From: Klebsiella pneumoniae
Lineage (GTDB): Bacteria > Pseudomonadota > Gammaproteobacteria > Burkholderiales > SG8-39
Direction of reading: 5' to 3'
NCBI GenBank assembly: GCA_945906755.1
Contig: CAMDRJ010000011.1
Span: 1 to 33,868, forward strand
Length of the DNA stretch: 33,868 bases
Positions 1 to 7,728 of the stretch are shown in pieces. The position numbers and the translations under genes were made by a program. Numbering within the stretch: the first letter of the stretch is position 1; each line of letters opens with the position of its first letter. Under the pieces are notes generated by a model, which was given only the letters and a program-made list of their open reading frames with translations, was not told where the DNA came from and ran no database searches.

Positions 1-36
1 GACAAGCGGTTGGACCAATTGAAGCTGCAGTACTAG
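1..36 (+). CDS. 3' end of an unidentified upstream gene (partial)
   Basis: Frame 1 reads eleven codons (D K R L D Q L K L Q Y) and then TAG at 34-36. A hairpin-rich non-coding stretch follows immediately, as expected after a gene end. The other two plus frames close or run into the hairpins. The peptide is too short to assign a family, so this is only an inference that a plus-strand gene enters from the left. Confidence 0.4.
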   Translation, partial: DKRLDQLKLQY

Positions 37-37
37 A

Positions 38-57
38 GGGCCACCGCCGGGTGGCCC
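38..57. terminator. GC-rich hairpin, possible terminator of the upstream gene
   Basis: GGGCCACC (38-45) pairs perfectly with GGTGGCCC (50-57) around a 4-nt loop, two bases after the TAG at 34-36. The downstream tract is A-rich, not T-rich (AAAAA at 58-62), so it does not fit a classical intrinsic terminator on the plus strand. Position supports a 3'-end hairpin. Confidence 0.4.
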
Positions 58-90
58 AAAAACCGTGCGGCCGCGTTAGCGACCGCTTCT

Positions 91-107
91 AGCCGCTTCG
101 AGCGGCT
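91..107. repeat. Perfect short hairpin (AGCCGCT / AGCGGCT)
   Basis: A 7-bp perfect inverted repeat with a TCG loop, or a UUCG tetraloop if the closing pair opens. It lies between two stronger hairpins in the gap before rpiA. No T-tract follows, and its role is unknown. Confidence 0.4.
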
Positions 108-118
108 CACAAACTAAA

Positions 119-148
119 GCCCCCGGCTCTGCCGGGGGATATTTACTG
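119..148. terminator. Stable hairpin with AT-rich flank before rpiA
   Basis: CCCCCGGC (120-127) pairs with GCCGGGGG (131-138) around a TCT loop. The plus-strand flank is ATATTTACT and the minus-strand flank is CTTTAGTTT, so it could terminate in either direction. It ends about 31 bases before the rpiA start, which places any rpiA promoter at or just after it. Confidence 0.5.
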
Positions 149-169
149 AACGCGCTCAATCTTCACACC

Positions 170-838
170 ATGACCAACGACGAACTCAAGCAGGCGGTCG
201 CCATCGCGGCGATCGCACATGTGGTGGATGGCGCCATCATCGGTGTGGGGACCGGATCGACGGCGAATTTCTTCATCGATGAACTCGGCCGCGCACCATC
301 GCGAATCGCCGGAGCCGTGGCAAGTTCCGAGCGAACGGCTGAGCGGCTTGCGCGGCATGGTATTCGTATCATCGATCTGAACGAATTGACCGAATTGTCG
401 GTCTATGTCGATGGCGCCGATGAAATCACCGCAGGGCTGGCCATGATCAAGGGTGGGGGCGGGGCGCTCACCCGCGAAAAGATCGTCGCGGCGTGCGCGC
501 GAAAATTCGTTTGTATCGCCGATGAATCGAAATTGGTGCCGGTGCTCGGACGATTTCCACTGCCGGTTGAGGTGATTCCAATGGCACGCGGCCATGTCGC
601 GCGTGAACTGGTCAAGCTCGGCGGACAGCCCCGCTTGCGGGAAGGGTTTATTACCGATAACGGTAACGTCATTCTGGATGTTGCGGGCCTCTCCATCGAT
701 AATCCTGCCGTGCTTGAGGCAGCGATTAACAACATAGTTGGAGTGGTGACGAATGGACTTTTCGCGATGCGCGGCGCTGACGTCCTGCTCCTTGGTACGC
801 CGTCCGGCGTCAAATCGATGATGCGACCGACAACGTAA
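170..838 (+). CDS. rpiA: Ribose-5-phosphate isomerase A
   Basis: This enzyme interconverts ribose 5-phosphate and ribulose 5-phosphate in the non-oxidative pentose phosphate pathway, in the cytoplasm. The 222-residue product matches the usual length of about 220. Visible family motifs are the phosphate-loop GVGTGSTA near residues 26-33, DGADEI near 80-85, which carries the catalytic acids, and [12 protein letters not shown] near 93-104. The ATG at 170 gives the normal N-terminus MTNDELK. No strong ribosome binding site is visible upstream. The TAA stop overlaps the next ATG (TAATG at 836-840), so the following gene is probably translated by re-initiation. Assignment is secure. Confidence 0.95.
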   Translation: MTNDELKQAVAIAAIAHVVDGAIIGVGTGSTANFFIDELGRAPSRIAGAVASSERTAERLARHGIRIIDLNELTELSVYVDGADEITAGLAMIKGGGGALTREKIVAACARKFVCIADESKLVPVLGRFPLPVEVIPMARGHVARELVKLGGQPRLREGFITDNGNVILDVAGLSIDNPAVLEAAINNIVGVVTNGLFAMRGADVLLLGTPSGVKSMMRPTT

Positions 839-2088
839 TGCACCAAATATTTCTGCTGGACCGTTCTTCGCCGCGTGCGCGCGCGCCTTTACGTGTAATT
901 GCATGTGCGATAACGCTCGCGTGCGCAATGAACGCGGTGGCGGACCTTGACGCGAAGAAAGCCGAAGCGACCGAGCCTACCGTAATCAAACCGGCGCCCG
1001 TCGCGGCGCGTCCTGCCCCGCGCGGTCCACGCAATGGCGCCTGGTGGACCAGTTCGGCGCGGATTTTGGCGGGTATGAGCTCGCCTGTCGTGCCGGATCT
1101 CGTCGAATTTTCCAAGCACCCAGCGGTGGTCCAGCATCGCACCGAATTTCATCGCGTTTGGGTCAAGTTTGCTGCCGAGCGGCTGAAGCCGGTTGGCGAA
1201 TTCGCAGTCCGCGAACTCGGTGGGCCGGAGGCTGCCGGGCCGCTTTACTACCCGTTCAGCGGCCCCGACATTCTTTATCCGCTCGCGCTGTTTCCGCAGG
1301 CCGCGGAAATCGCACTGACCGGGCTTGAGCCGGTTGGCGATATTCCCGATCTCACGAACCTCGACGACGAGCAGATCGCGGGCAGCCTTGCGCAATTGCG
1401 CCGCTCGCTCAATGCGCTCCTCGCGTTCAGCTTTTTTCGCACCAACGATATGCGCGAAGAATTCGCCAACAATCGGCTAAGTGGCGTCACACCGATCATG
1501 CTGATTTTTCTGGCACGGCATCAGGCGGTCATCACGTCGGTGCAGCCATTCATTCTCGAAAAAGATGGCAAGGTGCGGAACGTCCCGCCGTGGACCCTGC
1601 ATAACCTTGCGGTTGAACGTATTCCGGGCGTACGCATCTCATTTACGCTTCCCAACGATCCTCGTGAACGCAAGCTCTTCTATTTTGCTGCCGATCTGAG
1701 CGATGCAGGACTTGCCAAGACGCCGCAATATCTGCCCTGGATGAACGCGTTCGAGCCGCGCGTGTCATTCGTGAAATCCGCTTCCTACCTGATGCACAAG
1801 AATTATTTTTCTGAAGTGCGTACGTTCATTCTGGAGCGCAGCAGCATGGTCGTGCAGGACGATTCGGGCGTGCCGATCCGTCTTTTCGCCGAGCATATTT
1901 GGGATCGGAAGATGTTCGGCACCTATTCCGGGCCGATTCCGCTCTTTGCCAACTGGTATCAGAAAGACATGAAAGCGGCGTACGACAAGGCCACTTTACC
2001 GATTGAATTCGGCATCGGCTATCAGCATGTCAGCAAGAAAAGCAATCTGCAGATTTTTCAGCGCCGCGTGCAACGCGCAAGCAACTAG
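838..2088 (+). CDS. Exported protein of unknown function coupled to rpiA
   Basis: The 416-residue product begins with a basic segment and a hydrophobic stretch, then A-V-A followed by an acidic and charged region, which fits a Sec signal peptide cleaved near residue 36. A Pro/Ala-rich linker follows (about 45-65). The remainder looks globular, with a P-F-S-G-P-D-I-L-Y-P-L segment near residue 140 and many aromatic residues toward the end. I do not recognise an enzyme motif. It overlaps the rpiA stop by one base (TAATG), so it is co-translated with rpiA, although a periplasmic protein has no obvious link to a cytosolic isomerase. It converges with yggX 17 bases downstream. Confidence 0.8.
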   Translation: MHQIFLLDRSSPRARAPLRVIACAITLACAMNAVADLDAKKAEATEPTVIKPAPVAARPAPRGPRNGAWWTSSARILAGMSSPVVPDLVEFSKHPAVVQHRTEFHRVWVKFAAERLKPVGEFAVRELGGPEAAGPLYYPFSGPDILYPLALFPQAAEIALTGLEPVGDIPDLTNLDDEQIAGSLAQLRRSLNALLAFSFFRTNDMREEFANNRLSGVTPIMLIFLARHQAVITSVQPFILEKDGKVRNVPPWTLHNLAVERIPGVRISFTLPNDPRERKLFYFAADLSDAGLAKTPQYLPWMNAFEPRVSFVKSASYLMHKNYFSEVRTFILERSSMVVQDDSGVPIRLFAEHIWDRKMFGTYSGPIPLFANWYQKDMKAAYDKATLPIEFGIGYQHVSKKSNLQIFQRRVQRASN

Positions 2089-2105
2089 CCCATCCTCACG
2101 CGCGC

Positions 2106-2378
2106 TTAGCGGGCCGGCGGTACGTACCCGGTCGCGTCGTCCGCCCCGCCGGTGAAAAAATAGCGTTCCGTTTGTTCGAGCAGGTACTTGCGCGCTTTCG
2201 GATCGGCCAGCGATAGACGGTTCTCGTTGATCAGCCGCGTCTGTTGCGCGACCCAGCCTTGCCAGGCCTCCTTGGAAACGCTTTCCCAGATGCGTTTGCC
2301 AAGCGCACCGGGAATCGGCGCGAAGTCGAGGCCTTCGGCTTCGCGGCCGAGTTTGATGCATTGGACCATGCGTGCCAT
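2106..2378 (-). CDS. yggX: Probable Fe(2+)-trafficking protein YggX
   Basis: This is a small cytosolic protein linked in enteric bacteria to protection of Fe-S clusters and iron handling. The 90-residue product aligns over its whole length with my memory of E. coli YggX: the conserved Cys7, R-E-A-E-G at 12-16, G-K-R-I-W near 27-31, S-K-E-A-W at 35-39 and L-I-N-E near 49-52. I chose the ATG at 2378 because it gives the family-length N-terminus and has GGAGA with suitable spacing upstream; longer in-frame starts run into argA. It lies 26 bases after the argA stop on the same strand, an order common in betaproteobacteria, so it is probably co-transcribed with argA. Confidence 0.93.
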   Translation of the reverse strand: MARMVQCIKLGREAEGLDFAPIPGALGKRIWESVSKEAWQGWVAQQTRLINENRLSLADPKARKYLLEQTERYFFTGGADDATGYVPPAR

Positions 2379-2404
2379 TGCTTTCTCCAAATACGTTCGG
2401 TTAT

Positions 2405-3736
2405 CTACACGGATTTCATGAGCACGTGCGAGCGGCGCTGCAGGTTGTAAAGCGCCTTTCGTTCGGCCGGCAATTTGTCGATCGACACCTCGCGGAATTC
2501 GCGCTCGACGAACCAATGCATCGCGCGGGTCGTGAGCACGAAAATGCGCTTCATGCCCATCTTGCGCGCGTTGTCGCAGATCGCATCGGCGAGCTTGTCA
2601 CCATAACCATTGCCACGTTCTTCCGGCCGCACGGCCAAACATGCCAACTCGCCGGCGCGATCTTTCGGAAACGGGTAGAGCGCTGCACAACCGAGGATGA
2701 CGCCGTCATGTTCGAGTACGAAGAAGCGCGAGATCTCTCGTTCCAGCATTTCGCGGCCGCGCCGCACCAGCGTGCCGTCTTCCTCGAGCGGTTCGATCAG
2801 TTGCAAGATGCCGCCGACATCATCAATGGTTGCGGTGCGCAACTGCTCCAGTTCGCCTGCGGTAATCATGCTGCCCGAGCCGTCATGGGTGAACAGTTCG
2901 ATCAGAATCGAACCGTCCACCTTGTGGCTCACCAGATGCGCACGACGTACGCCGGCGCGGACCGCTTCGACCGCATGAGCGAGATAGAGGCGCGTATCGT
3001 CGGTCAAGTGCTTGCCACTGGCGAGTAAGCTATCGGCGCGGTCGGCCGACAGCTCAGGGACAAGTTTGCCGCTGTCGTCTTGCACGGGGGCATCCGACAG
3101 AAAGATGAGCTTGTCGGCCACCAAGGCCTTGGCGGTCGCGACGGCGACGTCTTCCATGACCAAATTAAAAACTTCACCGGTTGGTGAGTTGCCGATCGGC
3201 GACACGACCACGATGTTGCCGGCGTCGAGGCAGCCGCGCACCGCCGGCACATCGATCTTGCGCACGCTACCGGTGTATTGATAGTCGATACCATTGTGTA
3301 CGCCAAGCGGCTGCGCGGTGATGAAATTGCCTGAGGCGGTGTTGATCGCGGCACCCGCCATCGGTGAATTGGGCAGGCCTTGCGACAGCACTGCATCGAT
3401 CTCGACGCGCAGCAAGCCGACCGCTTCCTTGACACATTCAAGCGCCACCGGATCGGTGATTCGGAGGCCATTGTGATAGCGCGAGCGGGCCTTCCTTTGC
3501 TTGAGCTGCGCTTCGATTTGCGGGCGTGAGCCATGGACCAGAACGATGCGGATGCCCGCGCTATGGAGCAGATTGAGATCGTGCGCGAATTCGAAGAAGC
3601 GGGCTCGATCGATGAGTTCGCCGCCGAACGCCACCACGAACGTCTTGCCACGAAAGGCATGGAAGTACGGCGCGACGGAGCGAAACCAGGCCACGAACTG
3701 CGGCGAATTCGACTCTGGAGTGGGTTTCTTTTGCAT
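2405..3736 (-). CDS. argA: N-acetylglutamate synthase (amino-acid N-acetyltransferase)
   Basis: ArgA makes N-acetylglutamate from glutamate and acetyl-CoA, the first step of arginine synthesis. The 443-residue protein has the classic two-domain build: an N-terminal amino-acid-kinase fold (about 1-285, with V-V-A-F-G-G-E and L-V-H-G-S-R-P-Q), which binds arginine for feedback control in this family, and a C-terminal GNAT domain (about 295-440, with [13 protein letters not shown]). The start at 3736 matches family N-termini (MQKKP…F-V-A-W-F-R). No Shine-Dalgarno precedes it; instead TACAAT sits exactly 6 nt upstream, suggesting a leaderless message. Upstream is rsmE (47-nt gap) and downstream is yggX. 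Confidence 0.93.
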   Translation of the reverse strand: MQKKPTPESNSPQFVAWFRSVAPYFHAFRGKTFVVAFGGELIDRARFFEFAHDLNLLHSAGIRIVLVHGSRPQIEAQLKQRKARSRYHNGLRITDPVALECVKEAVGLLRVEIDAVLSQGLPNSPMAGAAINTASGNFITAQPLGVHNGIDYQYTGSVRKIDVPAVRGCLDAGNIVVVSPIGNSPTGEVFNLVMEDVAVATAKALVADKLIFLSDAPVQDDSGKLVPELSADRADSLLASGKHLTDDTRLYLAHAVEAVRAGVRRAHLVSHKVDGSILIELFTHDGSGSMITAGELEQLRTATIDDVGGILQLIEPLEEDGTLVRRGREMLEREISRFFVLEHDGVILGCAALYPFPKDRAGELACLAVRPEERGNGYGDKLADAICDNARKMGMKRIFVLTTRAMHWFVEREFREVSIDKLPAERKALYNLQRRSHVLMKSV

Positions 3737-3742
3737 GGGAGG

Positions 3743-3748
3743 ATTGTA
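3743..3748 (-). promoter_or_regulatory. -10-like hexamer TACAAT 6 nt before the argA ATG
   Basis: On the minus strand TACAAT is followed by six bases and then the argA ATG. A transcription start 6-7 nt after the hexamer would fall on the ATG itself. No convincing -35 element and no ribosome binding site are visible. Confidence 0.45.
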
Positions 3749-3782
3749 GCGTCGCGCTGCGATCGTGCGTGCGCCGCGTCGG

Positions 3783-4562
3783 TCAGCAATCTCCCCAGAG
3801 GGCTTGCAGGGTCGCAAGCATCGCAAGCGGCGCGGTCTCGGTGCGCAAGACGCGTGGACCAAAGCGCACAAAACGAAACTGACGATCGCTAAGCAGCTCG
3901 CGTTCATCCTTGGCAATGCCGCCTTCCGGCCCGATGAACACCAGGACCGATGATGCGACGGGCAAGGTACGCAGGCGCTCATCACCGGTTGGGCTGCACG
4001 CGATACGCAGTTCGGCTTCTGGAACGCCGGCGATAAACGCATCGAAGCGCACCGAGGGCGAGACCTCCGGAATGCGGTTGCGCCCCGACTGCTCGCAGGC
4101 GGCGATCGCTACGTTTTGCCAGTGCGTCTCACGACGCTCCTGGCGTTCCTCCGAAAGACGGATGACGGTGCGGCTGGTGATAACCGGAATGATGCGATGG
4201 ACGCCTAGTTCGGTCGCCTTTTGGATGACCAGATCCATCCGTTCCGCAGCGCAGATCCCTTGCGCGAGGATGATTCGCAGCGGCGATTCGCGATCGATCG
4301 CTGTTTCACTGCGCACCTGCACCACGGCGCCCCGCTTGGCGATCTCAATCAGTTCCGCGATGCTTTCATGGCCGTCGCCATTGAAGAGCACGATTTGATC
4401 GCCACGGCGGAGCCGCAATGCCTGCACATGCCGGGTCGTCGCCGCATCGAGCACGATCGTCGCATGCAAGCGCACCGGCGCATCGATATGAAAGCGGGGT
4501 GCGGGAGATGGAATACTCGGCGTTGCGGAGGACATCAGTCGGGGGAGCGCAAAGAGTCGCAT
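3783..4562 (-). CDS. rsmE: 16S rRNA (uracil-1498-N3) methyltransferase
   Basis: RsmE methylates N3 of U1498 in the decoding region of 16S rRNA using S-adenosylmethionine. The 259-residue product has the N-terminal PUA-like segment (P-R-F-H-I-D … H-V-Q-A-L-R-L-R-R-G-D) and the C-terminal SPOUT knot: A-T-E-L-G-V near 118, F-I-G-P-E-G-G near 213-219 and G-P-R-V-L-R-T-E-T-A near 235-244. The start at 4562 is preceded by TAGAAT exactly 6 nt upstream and no Shine-Dalgarno; a second ATG at 4535 is possible, since family members often begin close to P-R-F. It is the first gene of the minus-strand rsmE–argA–yggX run. Confidence 0.93.
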   Translation of the reverse strand: MRLFALPRLMSSATPSIPSPAPRFHIDAPVRLHATIVLDAATTRHVQALRLRRGDQIVLFNGDGHESIAELIEIAKRGAVVQVRSETAIDRESPLRIILAQGICAAERMDLVIQKATELGVHRIIPVITSRTVIRLSEERQERRETHWQNVAIAACEQSGRNRIPEVSPSVRFDAFIAGVPEAELRIACSPTGDERLRTLPVASSVLVFIGPEGGIAKDERELLSDRQFRFVRFGPRVLRTETAPLAMLATLQALWGDC

Positions 4563-4568
4563 GCTAAC

Positions 4569-4574
4569 ATTCTA
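4569..4574 (-). promoter_or_regulatory. -10-like hexamer TAGAAT 6 nt before the rsmE ATG
   Basis: On the minus strand TAGAAT is followed by GTTAGC and then the ATG at 4562, the same geometry as at argA. No -35 hexamer is obvious. This is consistent with a leaderless transcript. Confidence 0.45.
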
Positions 4575-4682
4575 GCGGTCGCTTGATGATCAGTCCCGGC
4601 GATTCAAGCCCCTTTTAACACCTGCATGGTCAACGCTTGCGCGAAATCGGCGCTGCGGGGTGGTCCATTCGAAATGCTTAGA

Positions 4683-4750
4683 GGCCGTTTCAAAATGACA
4701 CCAAACGGCCCAAACTTAGGGGAGTATGAGGGGATGGTTCCCCTCATTTT
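4683..4750 (+). repeat. Double-hairpin intergenic element upstream of the IMPase-like gene
   Basis: The 217-base gap between rsmE and the phosphatase gene holds two perfect inverted repeats. GGCCGTTT (4683-4690) pairs with AAACGGCC (4703-4710) around a 12-nt loop. ATGAGGGGA (4726-4734) pairs with TCCCCTCAT (4739-4747) around TGGT, followed by TTT. Between them lies GGGGAGTATGAGGGG, which resembles the conserved core of the repeats at 23542-23672 and 25945-26047. It may be a diverged relative. The second hairpin also resembles a weak intrinsic terminator. Confidence 0.5.
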
Positions 4751-4763
4751 GCAACCGGTGCTT

Positions 4764-4769
4764 ATCCTA
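4764..4769 (+). promoter_or_regulatory. Candidate -10 element TATCCT upstream of the IMPase-like gene
   Basis: TATCCT lies about 11 bases before the ATG at 4780. A start 6-7 nt downstream would leave a leader of only 4-5 nt. No Shine-Dalgarno is visible before 4780, so a very short or leaderless message is possible. No -35 was recognised. Confidence 0.25.
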
Positions 4770-4779
4770 TCGCCCTTGC

Positions 4780-5589
4780 ATGCTTGATGCTGTCATTGAT
4801 CTGGTGCGACGCGTCGCCAGGGACGAGGTCCTGCCGCGCTTTCGTTTCAGCACGGGATCGAAAAAAGCCGATGGGACGCTCCTCTCCGAGGTCGATCACG
4901 CGGCGCAAGATGCGCTTGCCAAGGGACTGCAATCGATTGCACCTGGGCCCGTACTCGGCGAGGAAATGAGCAGCGCGGATCAGGCTGCGGCGTGGTCGTC
5001 GGGTGATAACGGCCTTTGGTGCGTCGATCCGCTCGATGGCACGACCAATTTTTTGCATGGCTTGCCGTTCTTTTCGATCTCGGTGGCGTATATGCGTAGC
5101 CGTCGCACCACCCATGGCGTCGTGTATCACCCGATGCAAGATGAGCTCTTCGCCGCGATGCGTGGAGCGGGCGCCACACTAAATGGTTCGCCATTGACAC
5201 CGCGCATGGCAACTGTTGCATTAAACGATGCGGTGGCTGCCATCGAATCAAAGCAGCTACCGCTGCCGCTGCGGCTGGCGCTCGCCAATCGTCCACCGTA
5301 CTACTCCATGCGTAACTGGGGCGCAGGAACGCTTGACTGGTGTTATCTGGCGGCCGGGCGATTCGATGTTTTTCTGCATGGCGGCCAAAAACTTTGGGAC
5401 TACGCCGCCGGTGCGCTGATTCTTGAAGAGGCAGGTGGTGTTCTGGAAACGATCGAGGATCAATCGTTCTGGTCCACGCCGCCATGGCAACGTTCAGTGA
5501 TTGCTGCTGGGAACCCGTCGACCTTCAATGCATGGGCGGCGTGGGTGCGAACGGAATCCAGCGTGGCATCACGCCGCACCAATCCATGA
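4780..5589 (+). CDS. Inositol monophosphatase family protein
   Basis: This is a Mg-dependent phosphatase of the SuhB/IMPase/CysQ superfamily. The 269-residue product carries the metal and substrate motifs: L-G-E-E-M near 62-66, D-P-L-D-G-T-T-N-F near 85-93, and W-D-Y-A-A-G-A near 206-212. The natural substrate cannot be read from the sequence; inositol phosphate, PAP or histidinol phosphate are all handled by this family. I chose the ATG at 4780 because the extra codons back to 4726 lie inside a perfect hairpin. Its TGA overlaps the next ATG (ATGA at 5586-5589), tying it to an ABC exporter. Confidence 0.85.
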   Translation: MLDAVIDLVRRVARDEVLPRFRFSTGSKKADGTLLSEVDHAAQDALAKGLQSIAPGPVLGEEMSSADQAAAWSSGDNGLWCVDPLDGTTNFLHGLPFFSISVAYMRSRRTTHGVVYHPMQDELFAAMRGAGATLNGSPLTPRMATVALNDAVAAIESKQLPLPLRLALANRPPYYSMRNWGAGTLDWCYLAAGRFDVFLHGGQKLWDYAAGALILEEAGGVLETIEDQSFWSTPPWQRSVIAAGNPSTFNAWAAWVRTESSVASRRTNP

Positions 5590-6359
5590 CAGCGGCCGTC
5601 ATCGTCGAAAGTCTCGTGAAGCGCTATGGCGATGTGCGCGCGGTCGACGATATTTCGTTTACCGTCGAAGCCGGGATTACCACCGCATTGCTGGGCGGCA
5701 ATGGCGCCGGCAAAACCACCACGATTTCCATGCTGCTTGGCCTCTTATTGCCAACGAGTGGGCGCATCAGCGTGCTTGGCGAAGACATGCTCTTGCATCG
5801 CTACCGGGTGCTGCCGCGCATGAATTTCACCTCGCCCTATGTCGATCTGCCAAAGAAACTCACGGTGGTCGAGAACCTGATGGTGTTTGCCGGGCTTTAT
5901 GGGGTGCCGCGACCCAGAAGGCGTATCGCTGCCCTGGTGGAAGAACTTGAGATCGGCGATTTCGCGCGCCGGGCCTATGGAACCTTGTCGGCCGGACAGC
6001 GGACGCGCGTCTCAGTCGCCAAAGCGCTCCTCAATACGCCAGAGTTGATCCTCCTCGATGAGCCGACTGCCTCGCTTGATCCCGATATGGGTGATCGCGT
6101 CCGACACTCGCTCATACAATACCAGAAGCAGACCGGCGCGACGCTCATTATCGCATCGCACAACATGGCAGAAGTGGAGCGCATGTGCGATAGCGTTCTG
6201 ATGATGAAGGGCGGGCGGATCGTTCACCGGGGATCGCCCGACGAATTGATTGCGCGCTTCGGCCGCGAATCGATGGAGGAGGTGTTTCTCGATATCGCGC
6301 GTGCCGGGCCGGCAGGTCAGGCGCCCTTGCATGCGTCCGCGCGCGTGGCAAAGCCATGA
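5586..6359 (+). CDS. ABC-2 type transporter, ATP-binding protein
   Basis: The 257-residue nucleotide-binding subunit powers the permease encoded next. Visible motifs are Walker A G-G-N-G-A-G-K-T-T at 37-45, the signature L-S-A-G-Q at 135-139 (Ala in place of the usual Gly), Walker B L-I-L-L-D-E at 155-160 and the H-loop His193. The start at 5586 is fixed by the ATGA overlap with the phosphatase and by the family N-terminus; upstream in-frame codons lie inside the previous gene. It ends in another ATGA overlap with the permease (6356-6359). Single-ATPase plus single-permease ABC-2 systems usually export lipids, polysaccharides or drugs; the substrate here is unknown. Confidence 0.92.
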   Translation: MTAAVIVESLVKRYGDVRAVDDISFTVEAGITTALLGGNGAGKTTTISMLLGLLLPTSGRISVLGEDMLLHRYRVLPRMNFTSPYVDLPKKLTVVENLMVFAGLYGVPRPRRRIAALVEELEIGDFARRAYGTLSAGQRTRVSVAKALLNTPELILLDEPTASLDPDMGDRVRHSLIQYQKQTGATLIIASHNMAEVERMCDSVLMMKGGRIVHRGSPDELIARFGRESMEEVFLDIARAGPAGQAPLHASARVAKP

Positions 6360-7165
6360 GTCTTCATCTGCATGCCACCATGCGGCGAGTCGGCGCGATG
6401 GTGCTCAGGCACACCTACCTCATGAGGAAGTCGTGGATTCGCATGATCGAGACGGCCTACTGGCCCACGATGAACATGATCATGTGGGGGTTCATTGCGC
6501 AATATTTCGCCACGACATCCAGCGTGATCGCGCAGGTTCCGGGCATGCTGGTGACGGCTCTCTTGCTATGGGAAGTGCTCTTTCGCGGCCAATTGGGCTT
6601 TGCGCTCGCATTCCTCGAAGAACTTTACGCGCGCAATCTTGGGCATTTGTTCGTGAGCCCATTGCGCCCCTATGAGCTGGTAATTTCGATGATCGTCGTG
6701 AGTTTCATACGGACCGCGATCGGCGTCGGCGCCGCGATCATCCTTGCATACGTGCTTTATGCAACCTCGATCTTTGATTTGGGATTTTCGCTGCTTGCCT
6801 TCTTCGTGAATCTGCTGGTGACCGGCTGGGCGGTCGGACTCATGGTCGCTGCGCTCATCATGCGCTATGGGCTGGCGGCCGAAAACCTCGCATGGGGACT
6901 CATCTTTGTCGCAGCACCGATCAGCGGGGTCTACTACCCGATCGACACCTTGCCGGGCTGGCTGCAGCAGGTCGCCTGGGCATTGCCCACCAGTCATGTG
7001 TTCGAGGGTATGCGCGCGGTCTTGAAGGACGGCACCTTTATGTGGGACGGGTTTGTCCATGCGGTCTGGCTCAACATGTTCTATATAGCGATTGGCATTG
7101 CGCTTTTTCTGCTCGCGTTCAGGGCGTCGCGGATTCGCGGTACGCTCCTGCAGGTCGGCGAATAA
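6356..7165 (+). CDS. ABC-2 type transporter, permease
   Basis: The 269-residue integral membrane protein has a basic N-terminus and about six hydrophobic spans (roughly 45-65, 70-95, 115-140, 145-170, 185-205, 235-255). The segment P-I-S-G-V-Y-Y-P-I-D-T-L-P-G-W near 190-204 is the typical ABC-2 loop before the last helix, followed by A-L-P-T-S-H-V-F-E-G-M-R. It forms the membrane half of the exporter with the ATPase that overlaps it by four bases. All three genes of the operon are translationally coupled, implying that the phosphatase and exporter act together or in fixed ratio. Confidence 0.92.
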   Translation: MSLHLHATMRRVGAMVLRHTYLMRKSWIRMIETAYWPTMNMIMWGFIAQYFATTSSVIAQVPGMLVTALLLWEVLFRGQLGFALAFLEELYARNLGHLFVSPLRPYELVISMIVVSFIRTAIGVGAAIILAYVLYATSIFDLGFSLLAFFVNLLVTGWAVGLMVAALIMRYGLAAENLAWGLIFVAAPISGVYYPIDTLPGWLQQVAWALPTSHVFEGMRAVLKDGTFMWDGFVHAVWLNMFYIAIGIALFLLAFRASRIRGTLLQVGE

Positions 7166-7195
7166 TTTCCCAATGTTCTACTTCCCGGAGCCGGT

Positions 7196-7699
7196 ATGAC
7201 GACGTCCCCCACCATTTGGCCGTATGTATTGAAGCTTTACGGCATCCCTGAATTCGGTCCGGCCGGCATCGCGCTGCAAGACAGCGTGGGGGCTGATGTC
7301 GACATCCTGTTGTTTCTCTGCTTTCTCGCCGATCGTGGCCGTCAAGCGGGTCGCGATGATGTCGCGCGTATTGACGCATCGATCAAAGGCTGGCGCGAAA
7401 CGGTCGTAAAACCGGTACGTGCCTTGCGCCGTCAATTGAAGGATGGCATCGCGCCGGTGCCGCTTGCGGTGAGCGATGCGATTCGCAATATCGTGAAGAA
7501 CATCGAACTCGATAGCGAGCGGATTCAACTCGAAACGCTCGAGCGGGAGTTTGCGGTCGATGGGATGAAGCCATCCAGTCTCGAACGTATCGCGCTCGCG
7601 CGACAGAACGTGATGGCCTATGGCGACTATCTCGGCGGATTTGCCGAGCCGTCGGTTGCCGCGCTGATTGGGGCATTCGCCAAGCTCGGCGCCAAGTAG
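7196..7699 (+). CDS. TIGR02444 family (DUF2390-like) protein
   Basis: The 167-residue soluble protein has the pattern I remember for this uncharacterised proteobacterial family: an early W, L-Y-G-I-P-E-F-G, then A-L-Q-D-S-V-G-A-D-V-D-I-L-L-F-L-C near 26-42, followed by a helical, charged remainder. The start at 7196 has a GGAG about 6 bases upstream. It follows the ABC permease by 30 bases on the same strand and may share its transcript. It converges with the S9 peptidase. No function is known to me. Confidence 0.75.
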   Translation: MTTSPTIWPYVLKLYGIPEFGPAGIALQDSVGADVDILLFLCFLADRGRQAGRDDVARIDASIKGWRETVVKPVRALRRQLKDGIAPVPLAVSDAIRNIVKNIELDSERIQLETLEREFAVDGMKPSSLERIALARQNVMAYGDYLGGFAEPSVAALIGAFAKLGAK

Positions 7700-7728
7700 C
7701 GCCGGCTCGCCTTAGGGCGGTGCTCCCA
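7687..7728. terminator. Hairpins at the TIGR02444 / S9 peptidase convergent junction
   Basis: CGGCGC and GCGCCG flank the plus-strand TAG in a short loop, and CGCC-TTAG-GGCG flanks the minus-strand stop. Both hairpins lie across the 12-base gap of the convergent genes. No T-tract is visible, so a terminator role is inferred from position only. Confidence 0.35.

Noticed and set aside
143-928. 261-codon minus-strand frame over rpiA
   Set aside because: It is antisense to rpiA with no family motif and biased composition; a high-GC shadow.
2372-3028. 218-codon plus-strand frame over argA
   Set aside because: It is opposite the GNAT domain of argA with no motif and no ribosome binding site; a shadow.
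4726-4779. N-terminal extension of the IMPase-like protein from the ATG at 4726
   Set aside because: The extra 18 codons lie in a perfect 9-bp hairpin, have no ribosome binding site and precede the normal family start at 4780.
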